Source: Gymnothorax reevesii
Lineage: Eukaryota; Chordata; Actinopteri; Anguilliformes; Muraenidae
DNA length: 64,000 nucleotides
Direction of reading: 5' to 3'
NCBI GenBank assembly: GCA_029721435.1
Contig: CM056576.1
Location: 72,557,876 to 72,621,875 of the forward strand
In this document: one piece after another, positions 34,118 to 45,550 of the stretch
Numbering within the stretch: position 1 is the stretch's first letter
Layout of the letters: each line of letters opens with the position of its first letter
Position numbers and translations under genes: made by a program
Notes under the pieces: generated by a model
Seen by the model: the letters and a program-made list of their open reading frames with translations, nothing else
Databases searched by the model: none
Told to the model about the DNA's origin: nothing

Positions 34118-34640
34118 CCCTCAGCCCTGAAAGAGGCTGTGGGGTATTGCCATCACGCATGGCATTCGTCTGCCCATCCGTCTGTCTGTCCATCCACATT
34201 TGATTCTATGCGATAACTGAAAAACGCCATCACCGATCATCACGATTTTTGTTGATAGGTAGATAGAATTTTTTTTTTTATTCAGGGATGTAGGCCTTCC
34301 GACCCATATTCCCACAAACATAATCAAATACACATCACAAAATGAAAAATTATATACAATGTACGAGTGTAGACATATCCACTTGATGACATTACAAGAG
34401 CTGACTATGATATTACACTGTATACACTAGATGTTGAGGACATCTAGGAACAGTTACTACACAAGCCCATTGATTTCGGGGGCGATCCGAAATCAAGTAT
34501 GACTACCACAGCCGTCATCTTGAATTTCCATTCCGCATGTTAACTCAAAACCCCCTCCGTCAATCGAAGCCATTTTTGATGTGTTGCTTGGGCTTGTGTG
34601 CCTACAGAAGCCTATCGATTTTCATGGTGCTTGTTTAACC
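34118..34640 (+). repeat. Dispersed hairpin/TCCG family member
   Basis: Hairpin head cccctcagccctgaaagagg followed by ctgtggggtattgccatcac, then tccgtctgtctgtccatcca. Body landmarks are gcgataactgaaaaacgcca and, near 34500, ccacagccgtcatcttgaat. A stretch at 34250-34450 looks like unrelated inserted sequence. Confidence 0.6.
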
Positions 34641-34827
34641 AGGTACGTCCCATTGAGATTAAAAACCTCTTTTTCAAGAGAACTGGCCAAGACAGGCAGC
34701 AGCAAAAACACAGTTACAGACGAAAGAAACAATGCACAATTTGCAAAACACAATATTTGGATTTAAAATGGAATCATCAAGGAGTCAAATCTGAGAGCCA
34801 AAATTCACACAGCTGAGCTAAAACAAC

Positions 34828-37800
34828 ATACCTGCCAACAAGTACGGTTTGCCCGTAATGCTTACGGTTTTCAAAAGCATAGTCCTGTTTACGGCTGAAC
34901 AAAAACAAATTCCAGTTTGTCGTAAAATGGTAATAAAAGGGGCAATAAGCGAAAATGCATCATTTCTAGATTGGAGGAATTAAAAATCGCTATGTGAAGA
35001 ATGAGAGGTGTAATTTCATCTGGACTAGCAGGACGGCACACACCCGCTCACTGTGTTGATCTCCAGCTCCTTGTTTATAAGCCCGGTCCAGCTGCGCGTT
35101 CATGTACGTTCATGTGAATCGCCGCCACCTCCTTCCCGAGAATTCATTTCATTCATACAGCCATTGAGCAGAATCGCCTCTTCCTCCTTCCCGAGAATGC
35201 ATTCATATAGCCAGTAGCAGCGCGTATTTTTTAAAAAGCAAAATGGCAGCGAGCAGAACGAAACATTAACCTGAAGATGAGCAGGATCTGAAATTATTTC
35301 TAAATAAACAACGATCATTGGCGAAGAAGTTGTCGGATAAAAAGGGGACTGAATCCGGATTAATATTGGCCTTGCAGTTCCAAGGTGGAAAGCACTGCGA
35401 GAGCTAAAGGGGCTGCAGTTTGAGTCGGAGCTGGCTCCTCTTCTCCTGGACAGGCAAGTAACAACACAAAGTCAAATGTCTGCTTTAATTAGTGTTACAG
35501 TAACGTGAGGCACATGTTGCTATGGTGATGGAATTAAATTTAATGTTACAATCGTAGCATGGGTTAATGTCCGGAGCTTGAGTTCTTAGCGTCTCGGTCC
35601 CAGCAATGGGCCAGGTGTTACGGTTGTGCTAGATGAGTAGCCCGTCAGCCAGCTAACATTTGCAATTGGCACAAATCTGCTGTTTCGTAAGCATTTCAGG
35701 TTCGATGTACTGAGTAGTAACGCCGCGGAAACTTAAACTGGCCCGTAATTCTGCCGAATAGCAGAGGTAGAGGGAGGTGTGGCTCATGACACACTTTGTT
35801 TTGGACTGCAGGCAGTGCACAACAGCAAACCTAGCAGTGAAACCATTTCGCATTTTGCGCCTTTTAAACGTAATGTTAAAATAAAACATGAAACATGTTA
35901 GTTTATTCCCGTTTCTTTAACGCTAGTTTATATTTACCAAACACCGCCATTTTGTTACAATCGCAGAGAATCTGTTGGTTCGTTTGCGTAAACAATCGGC
36001 ACACCTCGCTGGTTATGATGACTATAAGGAATCATAGAATTGGCCGAGGCATTTCAATTGGAACCATTGTCTGCTAAAATCGGAACCGCTGCACAATGGA
36101 AAATAAGGAACAGGAACTGCAATGGCGCCCCCAAAACTGCTGGCCACCGCTCTGGCCCCCCCCAGAGCAGTGACTGCATGAAACATGGACGTAGCCTCCG
36201 TGACGTTACTCAGGTTTCTGAATATCCACTGTGAAGCTCATTTGGTCGCCAATTTGGCATTTACCTGACTCCGCCTACCTCCCGGCTAATCCAAAAATGG
36301 TCAAAAAGATGGACCGTTGCTGGAGCTGAGGCGAGCCAAATGGAGCCTGGTTGCTGAAACACGCCCCCCGAGATCAAAGCTACCAAGCCACTGCTTATGA
36401 ACCAGGCTACGATGCCAACTCAGTTTGATGATACATAGTTGGCTATGGCCGAGATGCGAGGTCATATCTGTCCTTGCAAAGTAAAGGAGCCTGCCAAGTT
36501 GCTTGAGCGGGTCGAACGCTGTTTATTTCCGTGAAGAGATTGCGAGACGAACGCTGTACACCGCTGGGAAGTTGTGACCGATTGCTCACCCACAGAGATG
36601 GGCTCACACCTAGGAATAGAAGCGGTGCTCATTTCAGATTTTTGACGTACCTAGTCACACCACATTAATGGTGGTATGGCCAATCTAACGTTAACATTGC
36701 ATAACCTAAGCTCACTAGCAAGCCTGGTGCTGGACCTTTATTTTCCTTCCTCACACAGGCATATTTTTGATCTATTATCCCACATTTTGAATTCGGTGAA
36801 TGCCGAATTAATTTGCTTCTGTGGCTAACATACCTACAGGTTATCAATGCAAGCACAGCTGGGCATCTGGCTCCAAGGCTAAACCATGGTTATTTCAGCA
36901 GCTACCCAGCTAATTTATGACCTTTATATTAGCTAATGACACCAATGTGACTTGCAACGTTTCTTTTGCGGCGTCTAAATTTAAGGTACTTTTGGACCTC
37001 GACAGAGCTCTTAGCTTAACTTTTCACTTAGGTTTTTTTTTCTCTCCGTGTAAATGTTGCGTTACTGGACACAGAGTATAGCCGAACATGGCCAGCCAGT
37101 GACACTGTTTCCATTGCCATTTGGCTTATTAATTAGGTTAATGTAGCTAGTGAGCTTGTGGATGATGGACCTTATGAAGAAACACCTTTAGCGACAGCTA
37201 GCTAGCTTGCTAGATAATGAGGAATAGGTTTAATTAGCTATAAAGCTAGCTAGCCTCTCTATATAGAGTGATACTGATACCGTATCCGTAATCGCACTGA
37301 AAATGGAACAAATCCATTTGCGGCGAAGCAGTGGTAGTTGTAGCGTTTGCAGCAAGATAACATGAAAGGAGAAGAGACTCAGAGCCAGAACATGACTGCA
37401 TCCCTACAAGGGAGGAACTGCAAGAAACAGAAACTTTGTGCAAAAGTGTGGAACAGGCAGCAACCTTAGTCACAGCCACAGAGACTGGTGAAGACTCAGC
37501 TAGATTTAGGCCAGCCACTACCAGCCTGTCCCTGGACCAACAGGTGAATTTATAAATGTGTCTTTGATGATGAAATAGATTGCTATAGGGTTAAATCATT
37601 TGGATAAATCTGTGGTTATGGTGTGTCTACAGCAAGTGAGGCATTTTCATGGGAATTTAATGGGAATATAAAACCTTTGTCAGTAGTTGAGACTAAGAAT
37701 AGTCTGAATAGAAATGTTTATTGGCCAATATTACAAATGTAATGGAGGACACTTACTACTCATACTATTTGAATAATTATAATTATTGTTGTTGCAAAAA

Positions 37801-39324
37801 AAAGCTCTATTGAAAACTATTAGAAATGTTTGTGTGTTTTTCTGAAACTTGAGGCTAATGCAGCGGTTCTCAAGTTCGGTCCTGGCGCCCCCCTGTGTAT
37901 GCTGGTTTTTGTTCCAACTACAATTGCAATCTTTAGATTTTAACAAGCTGATGATTTGTTTTAATTAGGTGCATTTATGCAAATATCCACATTGAGATAT
38001 ATTGTAAATATTGGCAGAGGGAAACAATTTAACCAAACATTTAATCAACATAAATAATCAAAAGGTTCCTCATTGGTGAAACTCTTGACACATGGTGGCA
38101 AAACCTGACAATTTACTTGGCAAACAATGGAGTCACACCTGTTGTGTTTCCTGTTGATTTTATTTGGTTCAGGCAGGTTATTTGGGAAAAACTCAAAACA
38201 CCTGTAGTCAGAAACCTAATTTGGAGCTTATTGATTTTCTCAGAGTCTAATTTGATCTGTGTAAAAATGTTTTCACCTGAAAATCCTAGCAATATTGAAA
38301 ATTAAGCACAATATGTTCAAGGGTTTTTATTTTTCATAGCAGAATGGATATGTCCTTCCAAATGTGACTTAAGATGGTAAATAACTGCTCAAAACATGGA
38401 ATGCAGCGAATTAAGACAAAGTAACAGCTTTTTAAAATCCTAGAATTGCAATAGTAGTTGGAACAAAAACCAGCATACGGGCTGGAACTGAATCTGGGTT
38501 ACACAAGGAGTCCCGATTTGGTGTGCCACCCTAAGATCTGGCCACCCCTATGAAAATTTTCTGGGGGCGCCACTGAGTAACTGCATCTTTATTGACGTTA
38601 CTTATCAGTAACACTTTGACAGTTTATTTTTATACCAGTTGAACATTGTGGAAGTTACTTGCCGCCAGTGACCCTGACAAATTTATATTGATACCAGTTG
38701 ATCATTATTGAAGTTACTTACAAGTAACACTGTGGCAAATTAATATTGAAACGTCTTGATCATAATTGAAGTTACTTACCAGTAACTTTTGATAGTATAT
38801 AATATATATTCTATATTTTGATAATAGTTGAATTCTTTAGTTGAATGTGATGTATAATGATGATGCATTTAATTAACAGATGCTTCAGATATCTTTTGCT
38901 TGGTCAGTGGAATAAGTTGCAAACTTGTGGCATACTGAAGACACATTCTCAGATTTAGTCACCCAGTTTCCATGAAATATGACCCGTCTGTCTAATTGTT
39001 GTGAATTTGTTTTTCTTGGTCCTTTCACTTACTGTACTAAAGGGGTTTGGACATAACTAAATAACAATATTCACGGTAATCATGGGCATGTTTCCTGGGT
39101 TATGAAAAGTTCTACTTTCTAGGATTTCTGTTTACAAAAAGTGTCAAATTGAAGCTGAATTGTTTTGTCAAATTTCTGCCTCAAAGAGCTGGAAATGCAG
39201 TATTTTGCTGCTATTTTTTTTTTTTCCGGGGGGAGGTCCTCCGTACCCCCACCTACGGGAGGGCACGATTGCATGCTAGGATTATTAGAATTATGGTTTT
39301 TCACTTTCAAAAGTTGGCAGGTAT
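34828..39324. mobile_element. hAT-like transposon, ~4.5 kb, non-intact
   Basis: The left end atacctgccaac and right end gttggcaggtat are perfect 12-bp inverted repeats. They are flanked by aaaacaac (34820-34827) and gaaacaac (39325-39332), an 8-bp target duplication with one change. An 8-bp duplication fits the hAT group, although the termini are not the usual CAG type. No long transposase frame remains. At 35242-35450 a degenerate exon-like stretch reads with one stop (EDEQDLKLFLNKQRSLAKKL) up to a donor-like end. A second element is nested at 37857. Confidence 0.6.
37857..38505. mobile_element. Nested non-autonomous element with inverted ends
   Basis: Left part gtatgctggtttttgttcca then actacaattgcaatc pairs with right part gaattgcaatagtagttgga then acaaaaaccagcatac. 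The outer left end cagcggttctcaagttcggt is of hAT MITE type; the outer right end is degraded. Interior non-coding. Confidence 0.7.
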
Positions 39325-40480
39325 GAAACAACGACATCGATAGTCTGCCTCCATATCTTTCATTTTCAATTTAAAATCATTTAAGGACACCAGCTTCTTG
39401 AGCCTTAAGTCGTTCTGCAACACATTCCAGGCTGAGGGTGTAGAATACCCAAAAGCTCTCTTCCCAATTTCGGTCCGCACGTTTGGGACAGAGAGCATAA
39501 AGTCCTGAGAACACACAGAATAGTGTCCATTACTTCTCTGTATGACAAAAGCAGAAAGATATAGGAGAAGCAGACTAAGAATTGCCTTAAAAATAAAGAT
39601 GTACCAGTGTGTGAGTCTATGGGTCGCCAAAGCAGGCCATCCAACCCCAGAATACAACTCTCAATGGTGAGTCAGAGCTTTACAGTTTGTAATGAACCTC
39701 AGCAATGAATGGTAGACAGTATCTATCGTGTGGAGACATTGTGCAGAGGCATGCATATACAAAAGATCACCATGATCTAAAACAGGTAAAAAAGTTGCTG
39801 CAACAAGCCGCTTTTTTACATTAAAAGAAAATCATAGTCTGTTTCTAAAATAAAAACCCAGTTTTAGCCTTAGCTTTTTCACAAGACACTGCACATGTGA
39901 TTTAAAATTAAGGGAGTCATCAATCAAAATACCCAGGTATTTATAACTGTGAACAAGCTCAATCTCCTTTCCATCAACAGTAGAAAGCACTGGAAGATTT
40001 TCTGACCTGGTCTTTGATCTGGTCAAAAGCATAAGTTTGGCCTTTTCTGCGTTTACAAGTTCCAGTTCATGCGGTGTATTTTGAATGGCCACAAAGGCAT
40101 TTTGCAAATTTTTAACTGCTTGAGCAAGAGTTGCTGCACAGCAGTACACAATGGTGTCATCAGTATAAAAATGCAATGTTGCCCTTGACACATTTTGGCC
40201 GAGATTATTTACATAAAGAATAAATAAAAGTGGACTTAGCACAGAGCCCTGCGGCACACCCTTGTAGACAGATATAATATCTAAACATACTCCATCAAAT
40301 TGAATGCACTGTGACCGACCGCTAAGATAGAGTATCAAGCAACAGCTTCATCTGAGAGTCCTGAGCTCAAAAGTCTAAATTTTAAAACATCATGGTCGAC
40401 AGTGTTGAAAGCTTTGGATAAATGATAAGAAGTGCAGCACAGTGTTTTTTGTCAAGCGCTACGGAAAAGTCACTCCGTCA
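39325..40480 (-). mobile_element. LINE (jockey superfamily), 3' half with reverse transcriptase
   Basis: A 168-aa minus-strand frame (39832-40338) carries reverse transcriptase motifs: VYKGVPQGSVLSPLLFILYV, the catalytic box as FYTDDTIVY (one change from the usual F/YADD), and SYKYLGILIDDSLNFKSHV. A second frame (39307-39657) holds the C-terminal part (VPNVRTEIGKRAFGYSTPSA, then WNVLQNDL). Stops and frameshifts separate the pieces and the 5' end is missing, as is usual for LINE copies. Confidence 0.88.
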
Positions 40481-40965
40481 TGTCATGTATTATGTATGAA
40501 GTAGGATAACTTGAAAATGGCTTCATCAATTTATATTAAATATTATAATAATTTATATTATATTCCAAATAATCCAGGGGCTTAGGTGTAACACCCGTTT
40601 TGTGGGGCTGTTTTTCACATTGGTAATTGTGTTGTATAACCCTTTTCTCTCAAATGATATGATCTTCGTGTGAAGATCTGAAGCCGCTTTGTGTGCAAAA
40701 TAAGCCAAAGTGGGGGTAAATGTGGAGGTAGCCCAATAATCTTTCTCGCTATTGTATGAGATGCTCTATGAGCCATAATTTGTGACATCACTAGAAATGC
40801 TGCAGTGTATTTCCTGTCGGTGCCTGTGCACATGAGCAAATGCTCCAGCTGCTTCTCGTTGGCAGATGCTCTGTCAAATGGTTTTGCTTAACCATTTCGT
40901 TTTATGGTGTTTTTTGGCGGTATGCAGTTTTCAGTGCTGTTAGAACATGCTTATCTCTGTTCCAG
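40481..40965. other. Intronic DNA, no recognised gene
   Basis: AT-rich at left; a 74-codon minus-strand frame (40615-40839) has no recognised domain. Ends with the exon acceptor. Confidence 0.5.
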
Positions 40966-41081
40966 GTGCGGTTTGATAGTGTTGGAGGTCTAGGGACCCA
41001 CATCCAGGCCCTGAAAGAGATGGTGGTTTTTCCCCTCTTGTACCCGGAAGTGTTTGAGAAGTTTAAAATTCAGCCACCTAG
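40966..41081 (+). CDS. atad2b: atad2b exon: start of first AAA+ module
   Basis: This exon encodes residues 214-251, VRFDSVGGLGTHIQALKEMV and onward to FPLLYPEVFEKFKIQPP. VGGL followed by LKEMVVFPLLYPE is the usual entry of type II-like AAA+ modules (Cdc48/ATAD2 group). The acceptor is ctctgttccag ending at 40965 and the donor is ag|gtgagg at 41082. Confidence 0.96.
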
Positions 41082-41356
41082 GTGAGGAAGCGGAAAGTAT
41101 GTAAGACACGTGACTTTCTCTTCAGTGTCTGTGTATTATGCAACCTTTTTTCCTTGTAGGGGTTGTATTTTTTCAAATTAATTTTTTAATCAAAGTCCCC
41201 TCGTAAACTAATTTCTCTGTCAGTACTTAATGTAACATGCATGTAGTTCTGTAGAAGATGGAAATATGTGTTTCTCTGTTGACTGCATGTAATTGTATGT
41301 CACATCTCGTTTTCTGTAGATGCTGAATCTCTGCTGTTGCCTGTGTTTCTCTGTAG

Positions 41357-41531
41357 AGGTTGCCTGTTCTATGGCCCACCTGGTACAGGAAAGACGCTTG
41401 TGGCTCGAGCGCTGGCGAATGAGTGCAGCCAAGGCGACCGCAAGGTGTCCTTCTTTATGAGGAAGGGGGCTGACTGTCTCAGCAAGTGGGTCGGAGAGTC
41501 GGAGCGACAGCTCCGCCTCCTCTTTGATCAA
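41357..41531 (+). CDS. atad2b: atad2b exon: Walker A and pore-loop region
   Basis: This exon encodes residues 252-310. Walker A, GPPGTGKT, lies at residues 258-265 and binds ATP phosphate. [20 protein letters not shown] follows and carries the pore-loop region, then [10 protein letters not shown]. The acceptor is tttctctgtag ending at 41356 and the donor is caa|gtaagc at 41532. The sequence is almost identical to mammalian ATAD2B, so the ATPase core is under strong constraint. The next intron carries a Tc1 element. Confidence 0.96.
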
Positions 41532-41615
41532 GTAAGCAACGGGCAACACAAGTCAGTTACCATTTTGGAACTGTTGATATATTTTTTTCTTTTTTTTTTT
41601 TTTGGGAGACCAAAG

Positions 41616-43151
41616 AAAATTTGATAGGGATCAGAGGAATTTTTTTGTGATATGACATGCACATTTGGTAACTGCCACTGATGAACAATATATTGGATAA
41701 ATTACATGCAGTCAGACACACAACACATTTGCAAGTGCAAGTAATGACATTAAATGAGTGTGCAGCCTCACACTTTTGGCTTTCACGAACACTTCATGGT
41801 TTCACCTCTGACATGTAAAGTGAAAAAAGACAGTGTTTGTTTGATATTTCATTACCCCAGTTAATGTCAGTAACGGGCATGGCCTCCCCTAGCTTGAATG
41901 ACGGCTTGACAACGTCGGGTCATACTGTCAATCAGAACCCGGATGCTTGCAATTGGAATGTTGTTCCATTCTTCAACAAGGGCATTTCCGAGCTGTTCTA
42001 GAGTTGTGGGTTGTGCCCTAGGACCGGAAATGGCGACCTGCTGCATGTTCCACACATGCTCCATAGGGTTTAGGTCCGGCGAACGCGCGGGCCAGTTCAT
42101 GCAGACAATGCTCTCCTGTTCTGAGAATTGATTCACCACCCTAGCACGATGGGTATGGGCGTTCTCATCCATCAAGATGAAATCAGGGCCGACAGCACCA
42201 GCGTATGGTCTTACGTACACACTGAGGATCTCATCCCTGTACCGTACCCCTGTCATCATCCCTCTCCCCATGACATGCAGGTCCGTTCTGCCGTTCCTGC
42301 TTATTCCTCCCCAGACCATAATTGATCCGCCACCATAACGGTCGTGTTCTTTGATGTAGGCATCATTAAATCGCTCACGTTGTCTTCACCACACCCGTTG
42401 CCTCCTGTCAGGAAAGTCCAAGCAATATCGGGACTCATCAGTAAAGAGAACTGGAGCCCAATCGTTGTGTGTCCATGTGACATGATCGTGGGCCCAACGC
42501 CTGTGACGCACGGTCAGTGGGATTCGAACACATGGCCTTCTTGAGTTGAGGCTGGCAGTACGAAGACGATTCGGTATCGTCTTAGTGGATATTCTGACCC
42601 CCGAGGTGTTATGAAGGTCATTTCCTAGGGTGGTGGCTGTCCAGACAGGATGACGTCATGACTGAAGTGTGAGAAAGTAGTCTTGTCATTGTGTAGTCAA
42701 TCTCTGAGGACCACCACCATGACAGTGTGCTGCTGTACCAAACGTTTGATGTCGGTTCCACACTCAGTTCACAACGCTTTGGCTGACGTTCAGTGCATTA
42801 GCAACGTAACGTTGTGAGATGACAGAGTCAAGCATTCCGATGCATCTTCCCAATTGCTCTGAAGTCAATCGACGTCAAAGACGTTGAGGAGGCCTTGTTA
42901 TTGCTAAATGTAGTGCAAAAAATTTGGGAACGTCCAAATTTTCACCTACAGGCAACACACGACTGAGTTGAAATGAAGTGTTAGTCAAAGCCAAAATGTG
43001 AGGCTGCACGCTCATTTAATGTCATGAAATGCACGTGCAAATGTGTTTTGTGTCTGACTGCATGTCATTTATCCAATATTTTGTTAATCAGTGGCAGTTA
43101 TCAAATTTGCAGGTCATTTCAGAAAAATTCCTATGATCCCTATCAAATTTT
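41616..43151 (-). mobile_element. Tc1-like transposon with ~220-bp inverted repeats, between Walker A and Walker B exons
   Basis: Left end aaaatttgatagggatcaga and right end tgatccctatcaaatttt open inverted repeats of about 220 bp (also catgcagtcagacac and cattaaatgagtgtgcagcc). The minus strand encodes transposase. A 150-aa frame (41867-42319) has MVWGGISRNGRTDLHVMGRG, the second catalytic position as LMDENAHTH (usually QQDN) and WPARSPDLNPMEHVW. The 5' part toward 42900 is frameshifted. It lies wholly within one atad2b intron. Confidence 0.9.
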
Positions 43152-43947
43152 GAGTAGTATATGTCCTCACAAAGCAATTTCTTAGCTGTATATCTTAAAC
43201 TGACGTTGCGTTGTGTTGCTAACAGAGTATCAATTGTTTGCCGGAAGTGCACATTTCAACATGGCACATTGAGATACTTTTAACCTTTAGCGCGTCAGCC
43301 AATCACATGCAGGCATTTGACGTGAATCACAGTAGTGGCACGGATGGCAGAGTTTGGTGATTTAATTGTGATCCCTCGAACTGTTCAGGTGCTTACTGGT
43401 GTGTACATATCTAAGTGGATAGTTTGTTTTGGTTTGAGGTCTGGTTCATAAGTGTCCAATGCCAGTTGCACATCAAAGTTATTTATTATTTTAGCTGTCT
43501 TCCCCAGCATATTTGAGTTGAAATTAAATGATGAGTATATATGAATGAGCTCAAAGTGCTGATTTCAAGTTCAAGGGTAAAATGATGTGGAATTAGAGTT
43601 CTTTCTGTATGTGTTACCCTCTTTTTGAGGGGCAGAAGCTATAAGAATAGTCCTAAGTCCTACACAGTTAATGCAAAGATCTCTTAAAGTAGAACATTTT
43701 GCTGGTTTACGTTCAGACCTAGTTTGGTAGTGCACAGAGCCAAAATTATGAAAATATCACTGCCAAAATATGTATGGACCAGACTGTTTATGGGTGCATC
43801 AGCAGCAGGTGTAAACTGCTGTTATCTGAAGATAAGGTGCAGGTAGGTATATGTGAATATGGATTTAGGCAGCAGGTTTGCACAGGAGTATAATGGTGCA
43901 AGTAGTGCATTTACACGCGTGTCAGCTACGGCTGCATTTCTCCCCAG
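43152..43947. other. Intronic DNA, no recognised gene
   Basis: No conserved frame or clear repeat; ends with the acceptor of the Walker B exon. Confidence 0.5.
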
Positions 43948-44036
43948 GCATACTTGATGAGGCCGTCTATCATCTTCTTTGATGAGATTGATGGCCTGGC
44001 ACCTGTTCGCTCCAGCAGACAAGATCAGATCCACAG
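43948..44036 (+). CDS. atad2b: atad2b exon: Walker B
   Basis: This exon encodes residues 311-339, AYLMRPSIIFFDEIDGLAPV and onward to RSSRQDQIH. Walker B IIFFDE is at residues 318-323, with Asp322 and Glu323 expected to coordinate magnesium and activate water. The acceptor is tttctccccag ending at 43947 and the donor is ag|gtaact at 44037. Phases agree on both sides. Confidence 0.96.
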
Positions 44037-44485
44037 GTAACTTGCTGACCTGCCCACTAACCCTACGGACCAAGAACATCTGTCCTAACCCCGACTTCAA
44101 AGGAAAACGTGTGGTTTTTCCAATCGAAATTGGCGCATGGTGGGTTACCCCTCAGTGGGGGTAAGATGCTTTCACACAGGCCTGCCTGTCATGTATGTAT
44201 TGTGCCCTAAAACCTATGCTTTGGGGTTTCATCTTCATGTTCAGTGGCACTGTATTTCTGGAATATTTTCTTTAGTTGCTTGTTTGAAAAGAAAGTGCCC
44301 CCTTCCCTCCACTACCGGTCAGTCCTGATTGATTTTAAACCCCAGCTTGTTGGCCCCACGTGCCCTTAAGAGCCGCAGAATTCTTCAGGCTCGCAACCCA
44401 TCTCATTCCAGAGTGATGTAACATTAGGTCCACCTACTGGTGACCAAGGTGATTGGATCATTGTGCTTCAGTTTTCATGCTGTGA

Positions 44486-45459
<974 letters not shown>

Positions 45460-45550
45460 GCCAGAAAGCACATTCTGCAGATTCACACTCGTGAATGGAA
45501 CCCCAGACTGGCTGATCACTTCTTGGGCGAGCTGGCGGAGAGATGCGTTG
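45460..45550 (+). CDS. atad2b: atad2b exon: AAA+ lid region start
   Basis: This exon encodes residues 394-423, ARKHILQIHTREWNPRLADH and onward to FLGELAERCV, the start of the alpha-helical lid of the first AAA+ module. The acceptor is gtccctcctcag ending at 45459 and the donor is ttg|gtaaga at 45551. The frame also runs about 100 bases into the intron before a stop. Confidence 0.95.

Noticed and set aside
37300..37545. Exon of an unknown host gene, ending at a donor-like caacag|gtgaat
   Set aside because: It lies inside the hAT-like element outline, has stops in each frame for part of its length and matches nothing I know.
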